The position numbers and the translations under genes were made by a program. From contig JAFDWK010000016.1 of assembly GCA_018268515.1 (NCBI GenBank), positions 90,970 to 154,969 on the forward strand: a stretch of 64,000 bases of DNA. The letters are read 5' to 3'. The notes under the pieces are model-generated. The model saw only the letters and a program-made list of their open reading frames with translations, did not search any database and was not told where the DNA came from. This document shows, one piece after another, positions 1-8,623 of the stretch. This DNA is from Actinomycetota bacterium. GTDB lineage: Bacteria; Actinomycetota; Actinomycetes; Actinomycetales; Microbacteriaceae. How positions within the stretch are numbered: the first letter of the stretch is position 1; every line of letters begins with the position of its first letter.

Positions 1-60
1 GTGAAGCCGTATTCCGAGGCAGATTTCCGGCGGGAGCTGCGGGCCCGTCGGACGCGCTGA
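1..60 (+). CDS. 3' end of an unidentified CDS
   Basis: A reading frame open from the first base of the window ends at a TGA at 58-60, giving a 19-residue basic tail (ends in RRTR). It is probably the C-terminus of a gene that begins upstream of the window. Nothing about its function can be said. The 150 bases after it (61-212) hold no gene; a TAGCAT -10-like box at about 170 precedes the next gene. Confidence 0.35.
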   Translation: MKPYSEADFRRELRARRTR

Positions 61-212
61 GACGGATCGGAATCGCCCTGACGACGCCGGATTGTGAGGC
101 GCGCATCCAGCTATCGCGCTCGAAGAAGCCGAGGCGCGTCGGCGCGTGCCGGCCGACGGAATCCGGTGGCTAGCATGATGAGGATCACGTCGTCGCCTGG
201 GGGAGCTCGTAC

Positions 213-1262
213 ATGGATAGCGCCGCACAGATCCTCGCGGAGATCGCGGGCGAGTTGCAGCGCGCGACGGAGCTGTCTTCCGTCGCGGGGCAGCTCGCGG
301 ATGAACTGGCGCAGCTGCGCGGGATCGGTGTCAGCGACGACGAGTCAGCGCGTGTGACCGTGGACCGGAACGGCATCGTGATCGACGTCGCCCTGACCGA
401 CAAGGCACTCGCCCACGGCGGAGAGCATGCCTCGGCGCTCGTGCGGGAGGCGACCTCGCGGGCCATCGAGCATGTGCAGATCCAAGCGCAGCCGATCCGC
501 GATGCCATCCTGCAGCCCCACCTGACGGCTCCGCGCGCCGATCTCGGCGGCAAGCTGGCGCAGCGCGAGGCGGAGTACGCGCAGGCGACCGCTCGCGGCC
601 GCGCCGCGCAGCGGCTGAAGGAGCGCATGGACGCGGGCGGCGTGAGGGTGTCTTCGGCGCGCAATGAGGTGACCGTCACGCTCGCCGCGTCCGGCCTGCT
701 GCAGGAACTGCGCATCTCCGACCGTGGCACGGCGCTCGGCGGAGCGGGGCTCTCGCGCATGATCAACGCGACGCTGCGGCAGGAATCCCGCATGCAGCAG
801 ATCGATTGCGAACGCGGGGATGAATCCCTCGACCGCCCATCGCCCGGCGGGCCCCAGCGGGGGAAGGGACAAGCCGAGGTCGGGTCCGGGGGAGGTGGAA
901 TCTACGAGACGGAGCTCGGGCAGCGCATCGGGCAGCGGCATCCAGACCGCATTGGTCTGCACTCGATCTGCGTACGGGTTCATGTCGGGCATCTGGAAGG
1001 CGTAGCCCACGAGCCGTCCGGCGTGGAACTCGTGCGCGCCCGCCGACCCATCGATGGCGTCGGCGACGCCGATCGGCCAGATCGGGTGGCTGTTCCGGTC
1101 TCGCAGCGCGGCTTCGCAGATCTCCTGAGCCGGTGGCGGGGTCGCGTCGCTCCAGGTCCAGCCGGCGCTCTCGACGTCCGCCTGCAGTGCGCGGCGCTGT
1201 TCCTCTGCCGCTTCGCGCTTGCGTCTGCCGAACATCACGACGGCAAGCCTAACCCGCGCTGA
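213..1262 (+). CDS. YbaB/EbfC-like protein with an aberrant 3' end
   Basis: The first ~190 codons (213 to about 785) look like a genuine protein: an N-terminal helix, then a segment around residues 48-95 that resembles the YbaB/EbfC nucleoid-associated fold (T-V-D-R-N-G-I-V-I-D-V), a charged helical stretch, and a second YbaB-like strand-helix around residues 145-185. From about codon 195 the frame stays open only because it crosses the antisense of the truncated gene on the minus strand, so residues 195-349 are probably not native. The ATG at 213 follows GGGGGAG with good spacing. YbaB-like genes of this kind often sit in actinobacterial secretion or hypothetical clusters; that context is not visible here. 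The natural stop codon appears to have been lost by a deletion. Confidence 0.55.
   Translation: MDSAAQILAEIAGELQRATELSSVAGQLADELAQLRGIGVSDDESARVTVDRNGIVIDVALTDKALAHGGEHASALVREATSRAIEHVQIQAQPIRDAILQPHLTAPRADLGGKLAQREAEYAQATARGRAAQRLKERMDAGGVRVSSARNEVTVTLAASGLLQELRISDRGTALGGAGLSRMINATLRQESRMQQIDCERGDESLDRPSPGGPQRGKGQAEVGSGGGGIYETELGQRIGQRHPDRIGLHSICVRVHVGHLEGVAHEPSGVELVRARRPIDGVGDADRPDRVAVPVSQRGFADLLSRWRGRVAPGPAGALDVRLQCAALFLCRFALASAEHHDGKPNPR
345..1238 (-). pseudogene. 3'-truncated copy of an unknown actinobacterial gene
   Basis: The minus-strand frame begins ATG-ATG at 1238, 10 nt after a TAGGCT -10-like box (1249-1254). Its first ~150 codons (1238 down to about 785) closely parallel the neighbouring minus-strand gene starting at 2395: shared blocks include WTW near residue 28, PAQEICEAAL, HAGRLVGYA, AVWMPLPDALPELRLVD and LGLSLPPLGP. 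Similarity stops near DLLHAGFL; beyond this the frame is antisense to the YbaB-like gene. The remaining ~300 codons seen in the neighbour are missing. The function of the family is unknown to me. The copy is probably still transcribed. Confidence 0.6.
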
Positions 1263-1280
1263 CGTGGGATCCGGATCCGC

Positions 1281-2395
1281 TCAGAGCGAGGCCGCCAGGC
1301 GCTTCTCCAGGTCGGAGAACGCCGTCCCGCTGTCCAGCAAGACTCCGGAGTAGTCGTCGAGGGCCTGGTTCAGCTCGCGCATCTGCAGCTCCCATTGCGT
1401 GCGTGCGGTGCGGTAGGCCTGGAACGCCTCGCATGCGACGGATCCATCCGACGGGCCGGGTGAGATCGTGGACGCGACCGTCGGGATGCCCGAGCCCGGC
1501 ACGGATCCGATGCTCAGCGATCCGATGGACAACCGCAGGCTGAGCGAGGCTGGGGCGGAGGAATCCGCGGCAGGCTTCAGCATCGCGTACTGCTCCTTGC
1601 AGGTCATCACGATGCTGGCCGGCGCCTCGTCGATGTCCTGCCATGTCGCGTGGGCAGCAAGGCCCATGCCGTTCCAGTCGGGGCGGACGATCCGGTCGGC
1701 GAGCGCCAGGCGTGCACCGTCTCGCATGTTGTACGGGAACACGCCGGGTTCCTGCGACGAGCGCGTCGGCGCGGCCCCAGGCGGCCCGGGGCACAGCCTC
1801 TATCAGCCGCGACAGCACGGCGACTGTCGCGGTCAGCGTGGCGACATCGAACGCCGACAGACCGTAGACGAGGAGGACGCCTGCACGCAGCACGACGGCG
1901 TGCACCGGGGGGCATGCCCTCCAACGCTGTGAGGAAGGCAGGCTGCAGGAGGTCACCGGCGAATGCGGGTATGAAGCCCTCTGCGCGCCATCGGTCCGCC
2001 GGACCCAGGGGAGGCAGGCTCAGGCCGAGATCGTGGCGCGGGCCGGTCGTGTCGACGAGGCGGAGCTCTGGGAGCGCGTCCGGTAGCGGCATCCATACCG
2101 CAGGGGTCTCGACGCGGTCTCCGTAGGGGATGCCGCCGTTGGTGGTGCTGTACGCATACCCCACGAGACGACCGGCGTGGAACGCGCGTCCTTCGACGGA
2201 GCCGGCGAAAGCGTCCGCCAGGCCGATGGGCCAGATGGGCGAGTACTCCCTGGCCTCCCGCAGCGCGGCCTCGCAGATCTCCTGGGCGGGGGCCGGAGCT
2301 GCGCCGTGCCAGGTCCAGCCCTGGGCCTCGACCTCTGCCTGCAGGGCGCGCCGACGCGCTTCAGCCTCTTCACGTCTGCGCTTGCCGAACACCAC
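1281..2395 (-). pseudogene. Unknown actinobacterial protein, broken by two frameshifts
   Basis: A ~370-residue protein is spread over three minus-strand frames. Frame one starts GTG at 2395 (TATGCT -10-like box at 2405-2410) and runs to a run of six C (plus-strand G at 1907-1912); dropping one C continues into a frame reading PVHAVVLRAGVLLVYG and onward. A second switch lies at a run of four G (plus-strand C at 1775-1778), after which the frame reads EPGVFPYNMRDGARL and continues to the stop at 1281. Both changes are single-base expansions in homopolymers, so either a recent pseudogene or sequencing errors fit. It is a paralog of the truncated copy just upstream (345-1238). No known domain recognised. 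Confidence 0.65.
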
Positions 2396-2436
2396 GGCTC
2401 GAGCATATCGACGGTCCGATGCCGCCGGATCGCCGA

Positions 2437-2742
2437 TCAGACCACGAACCGCCAGATGTACTCCTGTCCGTCTTCGGGGCGGAACCAGGCGAGCGTGACG
2501 ACGACGTCGTCCACATCCGTGTCGCAGAGGCACACCTCCATCTGATCGCCGTGCTTGACGTGCCCCCACATCAGGGTGCGGCCCGGATCGTGCGAGGTAC
2601 GGGCGAAGGCCCGGGCGAACTGCACCGTCGCGCCCAGATTCGTCACCATCGGATGCGTGCGGTCACGACGATCGACATCCCAGGGTACGGGGTATGAGAG
2701 CTCCGGGTATCGGGGAGCAGGAGGGTCTGCGGAGCGGGTCAT
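2437..2742 (-). CDS. Hypothetical protein, 101 aa
   Basis: A short soluble protein with a Pro-rich N-terminus (PELSYPVPWDVDRRD) and a beta-rich C-terminal half ending in EYIWRFVV. No signal peptide or membrane segment. The ATG at 2742 sits 7 nt after a TAGCGT -10-like box (2749-2754) on the same strand, the leaderless arrangement seen repeatedly in this window. I do not recognise the family. The acidic C-terminal part (DTDVDDVVVTLAWFRPEDG) could be a small binding fold, but this is a guess. Confidence 0.65.
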   Translation of the reverse strand: MTRSADPPAPRYPELSYPVPWDVDRRDRTHPMVTNLGATVQFARAFARTSHDPGRTLMWGHVKHGDQMEVCLCDTDVDDVVVTLAWFRPEDGQEYIWRFVV

Positions 2743-2832
2743 GGGGTCACGCTAGGAGCGGGCTCCGACGAACGCGCCGCGTCTCGCATGGCGATCACGA
2801 GGACGGTGCAGAACTCGTCCGTGCGCGCGATT

Positions 2833-2872
2833 GTGCGGACCGATCAGAGATCGTGCGGACCGTTCAGAACTC
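2833..2872. repeat. Two tandem 20-bp units
   Basis: Two adjacent 20-bp copies (2833-2852 and 2853-2872) differ at 3 positions; both begin GTGCGGACCG. A weaker third relative (GGTGCAGAACTCGTCC) lies just upstream near 2805. The second unit overlaps the last codons of the minus-strand EcsC-like gene. No function is evident. Confidence 0.6.
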
Positions 2873-3862
2873 GCGGTCGGGATCCACCGGGTGCAGGTCC
2901 GGGCCCGGCGCCTCGGGCGCGGAGATCGGGGCCGGCTTGCGGCGCACCACCTCAGCGGCCTTCCGGCCGACGAGCCCGACTCCTCGGGCCGCGCTGCCGG
3001 CGGCTCCGGCCACGGCGCTACCGGCCAACTGCGCGCCGCGGGCGATCCGGCTCTCGATGCGCTGCGCGCCGGCCACGGGCTCGAGCTCCGCCGGCAGCAG
3101 CTGCGGAGGGACGCCGAACGCGCGGTGCGAGCTGGTCAGCACCCTCCGTCCGAGCACGTGGTTGCCGGCGCCGCCGATGACGGCGCCCACACCGAACGGC
3201 AGTGCCTTGCCCAGGAACGAGGCTCCGCCGACGCCCGCGAACTGCCTGATGAGCATGCTCTTCAGCCGATCGGCGAGAGGGCCCACGGCGGCGCGCGGCA
3301 GCGATTTCGTCACCAGTTCGCCCCAGTAGGCGGGCCGGCCGGCGCCCTTCCCGCTCGCCTGGCCCGCGAGCTGGCGGATCAGATCCACCCCCTCCGCGCC
3401 CAGCATGAGCGTCATCACGAGCGCTCGCGCGCGATCGGGGTTCGCCACCGTGATGCCGTGCACCTCTGCGATCGACTGAGCGAACAGCGCCGTGGTCTCG
3501 ACGAAGCCGGCCGTCTCCACACCGGACAGGGCGAGCGTCACGCCGGTGCCGATACCGGGGATCACCGCCGTGGCGCCGACCGCCGCACCGCCGGTGGTGA
3601 CCGCGGCGAGATAGCGCCGCTCCAGCAGGGTGATGATCTGCGCAGGCGTCGCGTCGGGGTGGCGCAGCCGGATGCTGCGGATGTGCGCGAGCACGAGAGG
3701 GCGCTGCACGGCGAGCACGCGGTCGAGGCCGCGGATGTGCATCGGATGCTCGGAGGACCCGGCCGGGGGCAGTCCGCCGGCCCAGGGGGCGTCATCGGGC
3801 AGGGAATGGATCCGGTGGACCGTCGTGTCCTGGCCGCGCCCCGTGCGTTCTTTTCGCCCCAT
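2864..3862 (-). CDS. EcsC-like hypothetical protein
   Basis: A 332-residue protein taken from the ATG at 3862, 11 nt after a TAGGCT -10-like box; a longer frame from 3922 has no support. It contains a Gly/Ala-rich hydrophobic stretch (about residues 90-120, AVIPGIGTGVTLAL), a helical middle (FVETTALFAQSIAEVHGI), and a C-terminal motif KALPFGVGAVIGGAGN followed by a basic helix, which resembles the closing motif of EcsC-family proteins. The tail is Ala/Pro-rich and basic. EcsC proteins are membrane-associated with no settled biochemical role. The assignment rests on motif memory and is moderate. Confidence 0.6.
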   Translation of the reverse strand: MGRKERTGRGQDTTVHRIHSLPDDAPWAGGLPPAGSSEHPMHIRGLDRVLAVQRPLVLAHIRSIRLRHPDATPAQIITLLERRYLAAVTTGGAAVGATAVIPGIGTGVTLALSGVETAGFVETTALFAQSIAEVHGITVANPDRARALVMTLMLGAEGVDLIRQLAGQASGKGAGRPAYWGELVTKSLPRAAVGPLADRLKSMLIRQFAGVGGASFLGKALPFGVGAVIGGAGNHVLGRRVLTSSHRAFGVPPQLLPAELEPVAGAQRIESRIARGAQLAGSAVAGAAGSAARGVGLVGRKAAEVVRRKPAPISAPEAPGPDLHPVDPDREF

Positions 3863-3961
3863 GCCGCAGAGCCTATGTCGATCGCCCCTGCGAGAACGCC
3901 CGCAATGCGAGAGCCCGTGCACGCGGGAGACGCGGCACGGGCTCTGGCGCGAAGCGGAGGA

Positions 3962-4654
3962 TCAGACGAACAGGTTCGCGCGCTCCAGGTCCTCGGCGAA
4001 GTCGACCTCGACCGCGTACAGGTCGGAGATGTCCATCGGCTCCAGCAGCAGACCGTTCTCGACGATCGCGAGCTCGAGACCGCGCTCGAAGTAGTCCTGG
4101 TCGTCCACGCGCTGCAGCTGGCGCATGAACGACTGCTTGTCCCGCGAGGAGATGTAGTTGATGCCGACGGCCTCACCGATGCCGCCCTTGACGGTCTTGG
4201 AGAGCTCCTTGATGTAGCCTTCGGCGTCGACCGTGTACTTGACCTCTTCATCGCTCACCTTGGCGGTGTTCACGGTGACGAAGGACTGGTCGCGCTCGAT
4301 GTACGCGATGGCACGGCCCAGGATCCGCGGGTCGAAGACGACGTCGCCGTTCATCCAGAGCACACCCTTGCGCCCGGTTGCGTTGAGTCCGCGCAGCAGG
4401 CTCTTCGACGTGTTCGTCTGGTCGTAGCGCTCGTTGTGCACGTAGTTCACATCGGGGAAGGCCTCGATGATCGTCTCGGCGCGGTAGCCGACGATCGAGG
4501 TGATGCGCACGTCGTCGCCGAACGCGGCATGGATGTTGTCGTGCTGCTGCTGCATGATCGAACGCCCGTCGCCGAGCTCGGTCAGCGGCTTCGGGAGGGA
4601 GCGCCCGAGGCGCGAACCCATCCCGGCAGCGAGAATGATGGTCTGAAGAGTCAC
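3962..4654 (-). CDS. Sugar/choline-phosphate type nucleotidyltransferase
   Basis: A 230-residue protein of the NTP-transferase superfamily (GlmU/RfbA/LicC type). It opens TLQTIILAAGMGSRLG, the nucleotide-binding signature, followed by PKPLTEL; the metal/sugar-binding segment is WMNGDVVFD near residue 105; later motifs are EAVGINYIS and VEVDFAEDLERA near the C-terminus. The GTG start at 4654 is preceded by AGGAG with 7-nt spacing; the longer open frame to 4750 lacks such support. LicC-type enzymes make CDP-choline, others activate hexose phosphates; the substrate cannot be told here. It stands alone, divergent from the ABC transporter downstream. Confidence 0.8.
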   Translation of the reverse strand: MTLQTIILAAGMGSRLGRSLPKPLTELGDGRSIMQQQHDNIHAAFGDDVRITSIVGYRAETIIEAFPDVNYVHNERYDQTNTSKSLLRGLNATGRKGVLWMNGDVVFDPRILGRAIAYIERDQSFVTVNTAKVSDEEVKYTVDAEGYIKELSKTVKGGIGEAVGINYISSRDKQSFMRQLQRVDDQDYFERGLELAIVENGLLLEPMDISDLYAVEVDFAEDLERANLFV

Positions 4655-4893
4655 AGAACTGCTCCTGTTACGTGTGTTCACGGTTACGTCACCGATGGGA
4701 CACTTCCTCGTGCCAACCGCTATGGTATCGACAGCACCTGGGCGCGGCACGGGGAGAGCGGCCGCGATGCCATTCCGTTATCGAGTGCTCGGCTCACTCT
4801 CAGCTTAGGGAGGGGACGGATCTCTCCGCCGGAACCGTATCCTCCCGTGTCGTCAGCCCGGTTCCTGCGCTCTCCGGTTGGTACCGTGATGGG

Positions 4894-6714
4894 ATGACCG
4901 GAGCTGCCAACGATCCCACCGCACCCAAGGATTCCTCACCACCGACATCCACCGCGAAGAACCGCCGCCCCGCATCGGGCGGGGCGCGGGCATCCGCGGC
5001 GCAGACGGCGCGCGTGAAAGCGGAGACGCAGGCTGCGGCTGTTCGGTCGGCGGCGGCCAAGCGCACAGCGGCTCGAACGAGTGCCGCGCGCACCGCCGCG
5101 GCGAAGGCGGCGACGGAGAGGGCTGGTGCGGCGCGGGCCGAGGCGGCCGCGGAGACGGCCAAGGAATCCGCGGCCAAGGTCGCCGCGGTCAAGGCGACGG
5201 CTCCGCGCACCGCACGCGCACCGCGTGCGAAGGCCAAGACGGAGGGCGCCGAGACGGACGGCGCCAAGACGGGGAGCACCGCGAAGACGGGGAGCGCTGC
5301 GAAGGGGCGGACGTCGGCTGCGTCGTCGAGGACGACCGCGGCGAAGCGCGCACCGAGGGTGACGAAGACCGCTGCGGCCACCGCGGCGCAGAGCGCTGCG
5401 GCCACGGCGGAGCTTGTGAACGCGCCCGCAGCCGGATCGCCGGCCGGGACGGCCACGGAGGGGTCGGCCGTCGTGGACGTGCCCGCGGAGCTGGTCGATC
5501 GGGCCGCTTCCGATGTGCCCGCAGAGATGGTCGTTGAGGTTGCTTCCGACGTGCCCGCCGAGATGGTCGCTGAGGCCGCTTCCGATGCGCCTGCGGAGCT
5601 CGTCGCCACCGCGGAGGGCCCCGGCACCGGATCCGGCGATGCCGCCCCGGTCATGGAGGGGTCACCGGCTGCGGACGAGTTCTCGGCTGCGGGGGAGGCC
5701 TCGGAGGCGGTCAGCGACATCGCGGACCCGATCGGAGAGGAGCCGGATCCCGCCGAAGGGTCCGCCCTCTCGTCGCGGGACCCCGGCACGGGGCATGATG
5801 CTCCTGTGGACGGTGAGACGGGGGCGGATGCGCTGACCGAGGCGCCCGCCGGCGATGCGGACGGGGACGGTGCGGTGCCGGCCGTGCCCGACACCACGTC
5901 AGCGCCGATCCCGGTGCTCGCGACGAGCGAGCGGGCAGACGTCGCGGAGGCCGACGGCCAGGCGCTCGTCGTGCGCGGGCTGGTGAAGCGATTCGGCGAC
6001 TCCGTCGCCGTGGGCGGCATCGACCTGACGGTGCCCGCCGGGTCCTTCTACGGGATCGTCGGACCGAACGGCGCGGGCAAGACCACGACGCTGTCGATCA
6101 TCGCGGGGCTGCTGCGCCCCGACGCGGGGACGGTGCTGATCAGCGGCATCGATCAGGCGGCCTCGCCGCGCGCCGCGAAGAAGGCGCTCGGCGTGCTGCC
6201 GGACCGGTTGCGCACCTTCGACCGGCTCACCGGCCGCCAGCTGCTGCACTACTACGGCCTGCTGCGCGGGCTTCCCGCCGACGTCGTGGAGAAGCGCGTC
6301 GCCGACCTCGCCCGCGCGTTCGACCTGTCCGGAGCGCTCAGCCGCGTGGTCTCCGACTACTCGGCGGGCATGACGAAGAAGATCATGCTCGCCGGAGCCA
6401 TGATCCACTCCCCGCGCGTGCTGGTGCTCGACGAGCCGTTCGAGTCGGTGGATCCGGTCTCCTCGGGCGTGATCCTCGACATCCTCCGCGCCTATGTCGC
6501 GCATGGCGGCACGGTCGTCCTGTCCAGCCACGGCATGGATCTGGTCGAGCAGGTGTGCGCGCGCATCGCGATCATCGTGGGCGGCGAGGTGCTCGCGGAG
6601 GGCACCGTCGACGAGGTGCGTGCCGGGCAGACGCTCGCGCAGCGGTTCGTGGAGCTGTCCGGCGCGGCCTCCGAGGTGGAGGGGCTGGAGTGGCTGCACT
6701 CGTTCTCCGACTGA
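4894..6714 (+). CDS. ABC transporter ATPase with long Ala-rich N-terminal tail
   Basis: 606 residues from the ATG at 4894. Residues 1 to about 340 are low-complexity: first an Ala/Lys/Arg/Thr-rich histone H1-like part (AKRTAARTSAARTAAAKAA), then an acidic Ala/Asp/Glu part with imperfect ~14-residue repeats built on SDVPAEMV. The ABC domain follows: Walker A GPNGAGKTT, signature region DYSAGMTKK in place of LSGGQ, Walker B VLVLDEP, switch His in VVLSSHG. The cognate permease overlaps the 3' end. The ATPase resembles the ABC-2 exporter class. The tail is predicted disordered and could bind nucleic acid or the envelope; that is inference. The 240 bases upstream (4655-4893) hold divergent promoters only. 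Confidence 0.85.
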   Translation: MTGAANDPTAPKDSSPPTSTAKNRRPASGGARASAAQTARVKAETQAAAVRSAAAKRTAARTSAARTAAAKAATERAGAARAEAAAETAKESAAKVAAVKATAPRTARAPRAKAKTEGAETDGAKTGSTAKTGSAAKGRTSAASSRTTAAKRAPRVTKTAAATAAQSAAATAELVNAPAAGSPAGTATEGSAVVDVPAELVDRAASDVPAEMVVEVASDVPAEMVAEAASDAPAELVATAEGPGTGSGDAAPVMEGSPAADEFSAAGEASEAVSDIADPIGEEPDPAEGSALSSRDPGTGHDAPVDGETGADALTEAPAGDADGDGAVPAVPDTTSAPIPVLATSERADVAEADGQALVVRGLVKRFGDSVAVGGIDLTVPAGSFYGIVGPNGAGKTTTLSIIAGLLRPDAGTVLISGIDQAASPRAAKKALGVLPDRLRTFDRLTGRQLLHYYGLLRGLPADVVEKRVADLARAFDLSGALSRVVSDYSAGMTKKIMLAGAMIHSPRVLVLDEPFESVDPVSSGVILDILRAYVAHGGTVVLSSHGMDLVEQVCARIAIIVGGEVLAEGTVDEVRAGQTLAQRFVELSGAASEVEGLEWLHSFSD

Positions 6715-8258
6715 GGCTGACGCTCGCCCTGGGCGCCCTGCGCGGCGACCGCAGCCGCGTGGCGCGCACCGTGATCGCGCTGCTGCTGACGGCGGCGGCG
6801 GCGACCGTCGCCGTCATCGCGATCCGCAGTCTCTCGCACACCTCCGAGGCAGCGGCGCACACGGTGATCGTGCTGGGGAGCTCGGCCGTCGTCCTGGGGT
6901 TCTTCGTCGCGCCTATCCTGGCCGGGGCGACGGACCAGCTGGATCCGCGTCGCTTCATCGTCTTCGGTCTGGATGAGCGCCGGCTGCCGGTGGTTCTGGC
7001 GCTGGCTGCTTTCGTGAGCGTGCCGAGCCTGGCTCTTCTGGCGGTACAGGTCGCGGTCGTGTTCGTCGCGATCTCGTTCGGCGCGCCGTGGGTGCTCGCC
7101 GTGCTCTCCGGCCTGCTGACGCTCGTGACCGCGGTGCTGGCCGCGCGTGCGGGGATGGCGCTGAGCGCGCGCCTGCTGCCGGAGCGGCGTTCGCGGGAGC
7201 TCACCTCGCTGTTCGCGCTCGCGGTGATCGTGGTCGCCGTGCCGGTGTGCGTGTTCGTGGCCTCGCTGGGCTGGGCCGGAGCGGTGCCCCCGGTGCTGCA
7301 CGGCGTGGCCGACGCGCTCGCGCTGACGCCGCTCGGCGCGTCCGCGGCGCTGCCGTTCCTGGCGGTCGACGGACAGACCGGCACGACCTGGATCTCCGCG
7401 ATCATCGCCCTGGTGACCGCGGCCGGTGTCGCGGCCGGCTGGCTGGCGCTCGCGCGGCGCGCGCTGAGCACGACCGAGCGACCCACTGCGGTGCGGGAGC
7501 GCCCGGGCCTCGGCTGGTTCGCGCTGCTGCCGTCGACCGCGTTCGGCGCCGTGGCCGCGCGCAGCCTGGTGTACTGGCTGCGCGACCGCCGCTACATCAT
7601 GAACTTCGTGATCGTTCCGATCGCGGGCGTGCTCACGATCGTCCCGCTCCTGGTCGCCGGGGTGCCGGTCGGGATCGCGGCCGCGCTGCCGGTCGCCGTG
7701 ATGGCGCTGTTCTTCGGATGGCTGCCGCACAACGACGTCGCCTACGACTCGACCGCCTTCTGGATCCACGTCGCGAGCGGCGTGAGAGGGATCCCGGACC
7801 GGCTCGGACGGCTGATCCCGGTCCTGCTGATCGCCATCCCGACACTCGCCATCGCGATCCCGATCACGCTCGCCGTGATCGGGCGCTGGTCGCTGCTTCC
7901 GATGTTCGTCGGGGTGGTCGTCAACCTGCTGCTCACGGGTCTCGGCCTGTCCAGCATCCTCTCGGTCATCGCGCCCTATGCGGTCTCGCGCCCGGGGGAC
8001 AGTCCGTTCCAGCAGCCGCAGCGCGCCCGTGGCGGGGCACTCGGACAGGCCGGAACGCTCCTCGGCGCCGTCGTGCTCAGCCTGCCGACGCTGCTGCTGG
8101 CCTGGCCCGCGCTGGCCTCGGACGGAGTGTCGGCGGCGCCGGCGCTGTGGATGGGCGTGGGCACCGGGGTGGTCGTGCTCGGGGCGGGGGTTCTGCTCGG
8201 CGGGCGGACCTTCGAGCATCGCGGTGCTCAGCTGATGGAGTTCGTGGAGACGGTCTGA
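6690..8258 (+). CDS. ABC-2 type exporter permease
   Basis: 522 residues with about 12 hydrophobic segments spread along the whole length, e.g. TVIALLLTAAAATVAVIAI, VALVTAAGVAAGWLALA and PTLLLAWPALA. The GTG at 6690 lies inside the end of the ATPase gene (25-nt overlap) and is preceded by GGAGGGG, indicating translational coupling; the longer frame from 6555 is shadow. It is the membrane half of the exporter formed with the preceding ATPase. The substrate is unknown; large 12-segment permeases of this type in actinobacteria usually have no assigned cargo. Confidence 0.85.
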   Translation: MAALVLRLRLTLALGALRGDRSRVARTVIALLLTAAAATVAVIAIRSLSHTSEAAAHTVIVLGSSAVVLGFFVAPILAGATDQLDPRRFIVFGLDERRLPVVLALAAFVSVPSLALLAVQVAVVFVAISFGAPWVLAVLSGLLTLVTAVLAARAGMALSARLLPERRSRELTSLFALAVIVVAVPVCVFVASLGWAGAVPPVLHGVADALALTPLGASAALPFLAVDGQTGTTWISAIIALVTAAGVAAGWLALARRALSTTERPTAVRERPGLGWFALLPSTAFGAVAARSLVYWLRDRRYIMNFVIVPIAGVLTIVPLLVAGVPVGIAAALPVAVMALFFGWLPHNDVAYDSTAFWIHVASGVRGIPDRLGRLIPVLLIAIPTLAIAIPITLAVIGRWSLLPMFVGVVVNLLLTGLGLSSILSVIAPYAVSRPGDSPFQQPQRARGGALGQAGTLLGAVVLSLPTLLLAWPALASDGVSAAPALWMGVGTGVVVLGAGVLLGGRTFEHRGAQLMEFVETV

Positions 8259-8312
8259 GCGGATCGTGCGATCGCGGCGCCGAGCCGGTCGCGCACGATT
8301 AGACTCGCGGTC

Positions 8313-8579
8313 ATGAGTACCCCGCTGGATGCCCCGGATCAGGGCGGTGTCGCCACCCTCGATCGCGAACTCGAGCAGCTCCTCAACGAAGAGCTCCAGG
8401 AGCCGGGAGACCACGAGCGGTTCTCCCACTACGTGAAGAAGGAGAAGATCCTCGAATCGGCGCTCACCGGCAAGCCTGTGCGCGCCCTGTGCGGCAAGAA
8501 GTGGACGCCGGGTCGCGACCCGGAGAAGTTCCCGGTGTGCCCCACGTGCAAGGAGATCTACGAGTCGATGGTCGGCTGA
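8313..8579 (+). CDS. DUF3039 domain protein
   Basis: 88 residues. Acidic N-terminal helix ([13 protein letters not shown]), then [24 protein letters not shown] and a C-terminal CPTCKEIYE. The Cys pattern (C-G-K-K-W ... C-P-T-C) suggests a small zinc-binding fold; the length and motifs match the actinobacterial DUF3039 family, function unknown. A TAGACT -10-like box at 8300-8305 places the transcript start at or next to the ATG, so translation is probably leaderless. Convergent with pncB. Confidence 0.88.
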   Translation: MSTPLDAPDQGGVATLDRELEQLLNEELQEPGDHERFSHYVKKEKILESALTGKPVRALCGKKWTPGRDPEKFPVCPTCKEIYESMVG

Positions 8580-8581
8580 CC

Positions 8582-8602
8582 TCAGCGCTCAGCGCTCAGC
8601 GC
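8582..8602. repeat. Three tandem 7-bp repeats
   Basis: TCAGCGC occurs three times head to tail in the 44 bases between the convergent DUF3039 and pncB genes. A self-complementary GCGC core could allow slipped hairpins. No terminator with a U-run is seen here. Confidence 0.6.
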
Positions 8603-8623
8603 TCGCTGCGCCGCCGGCGGAGG

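Noticed and set aside
2831-4897. 688-codon plus-strand frame over the EcsC-like and nucleotidyltransferase genes
   Set aside because: Composition is shadow-like and the minus-strand genes have starts, promoters and family motifs.
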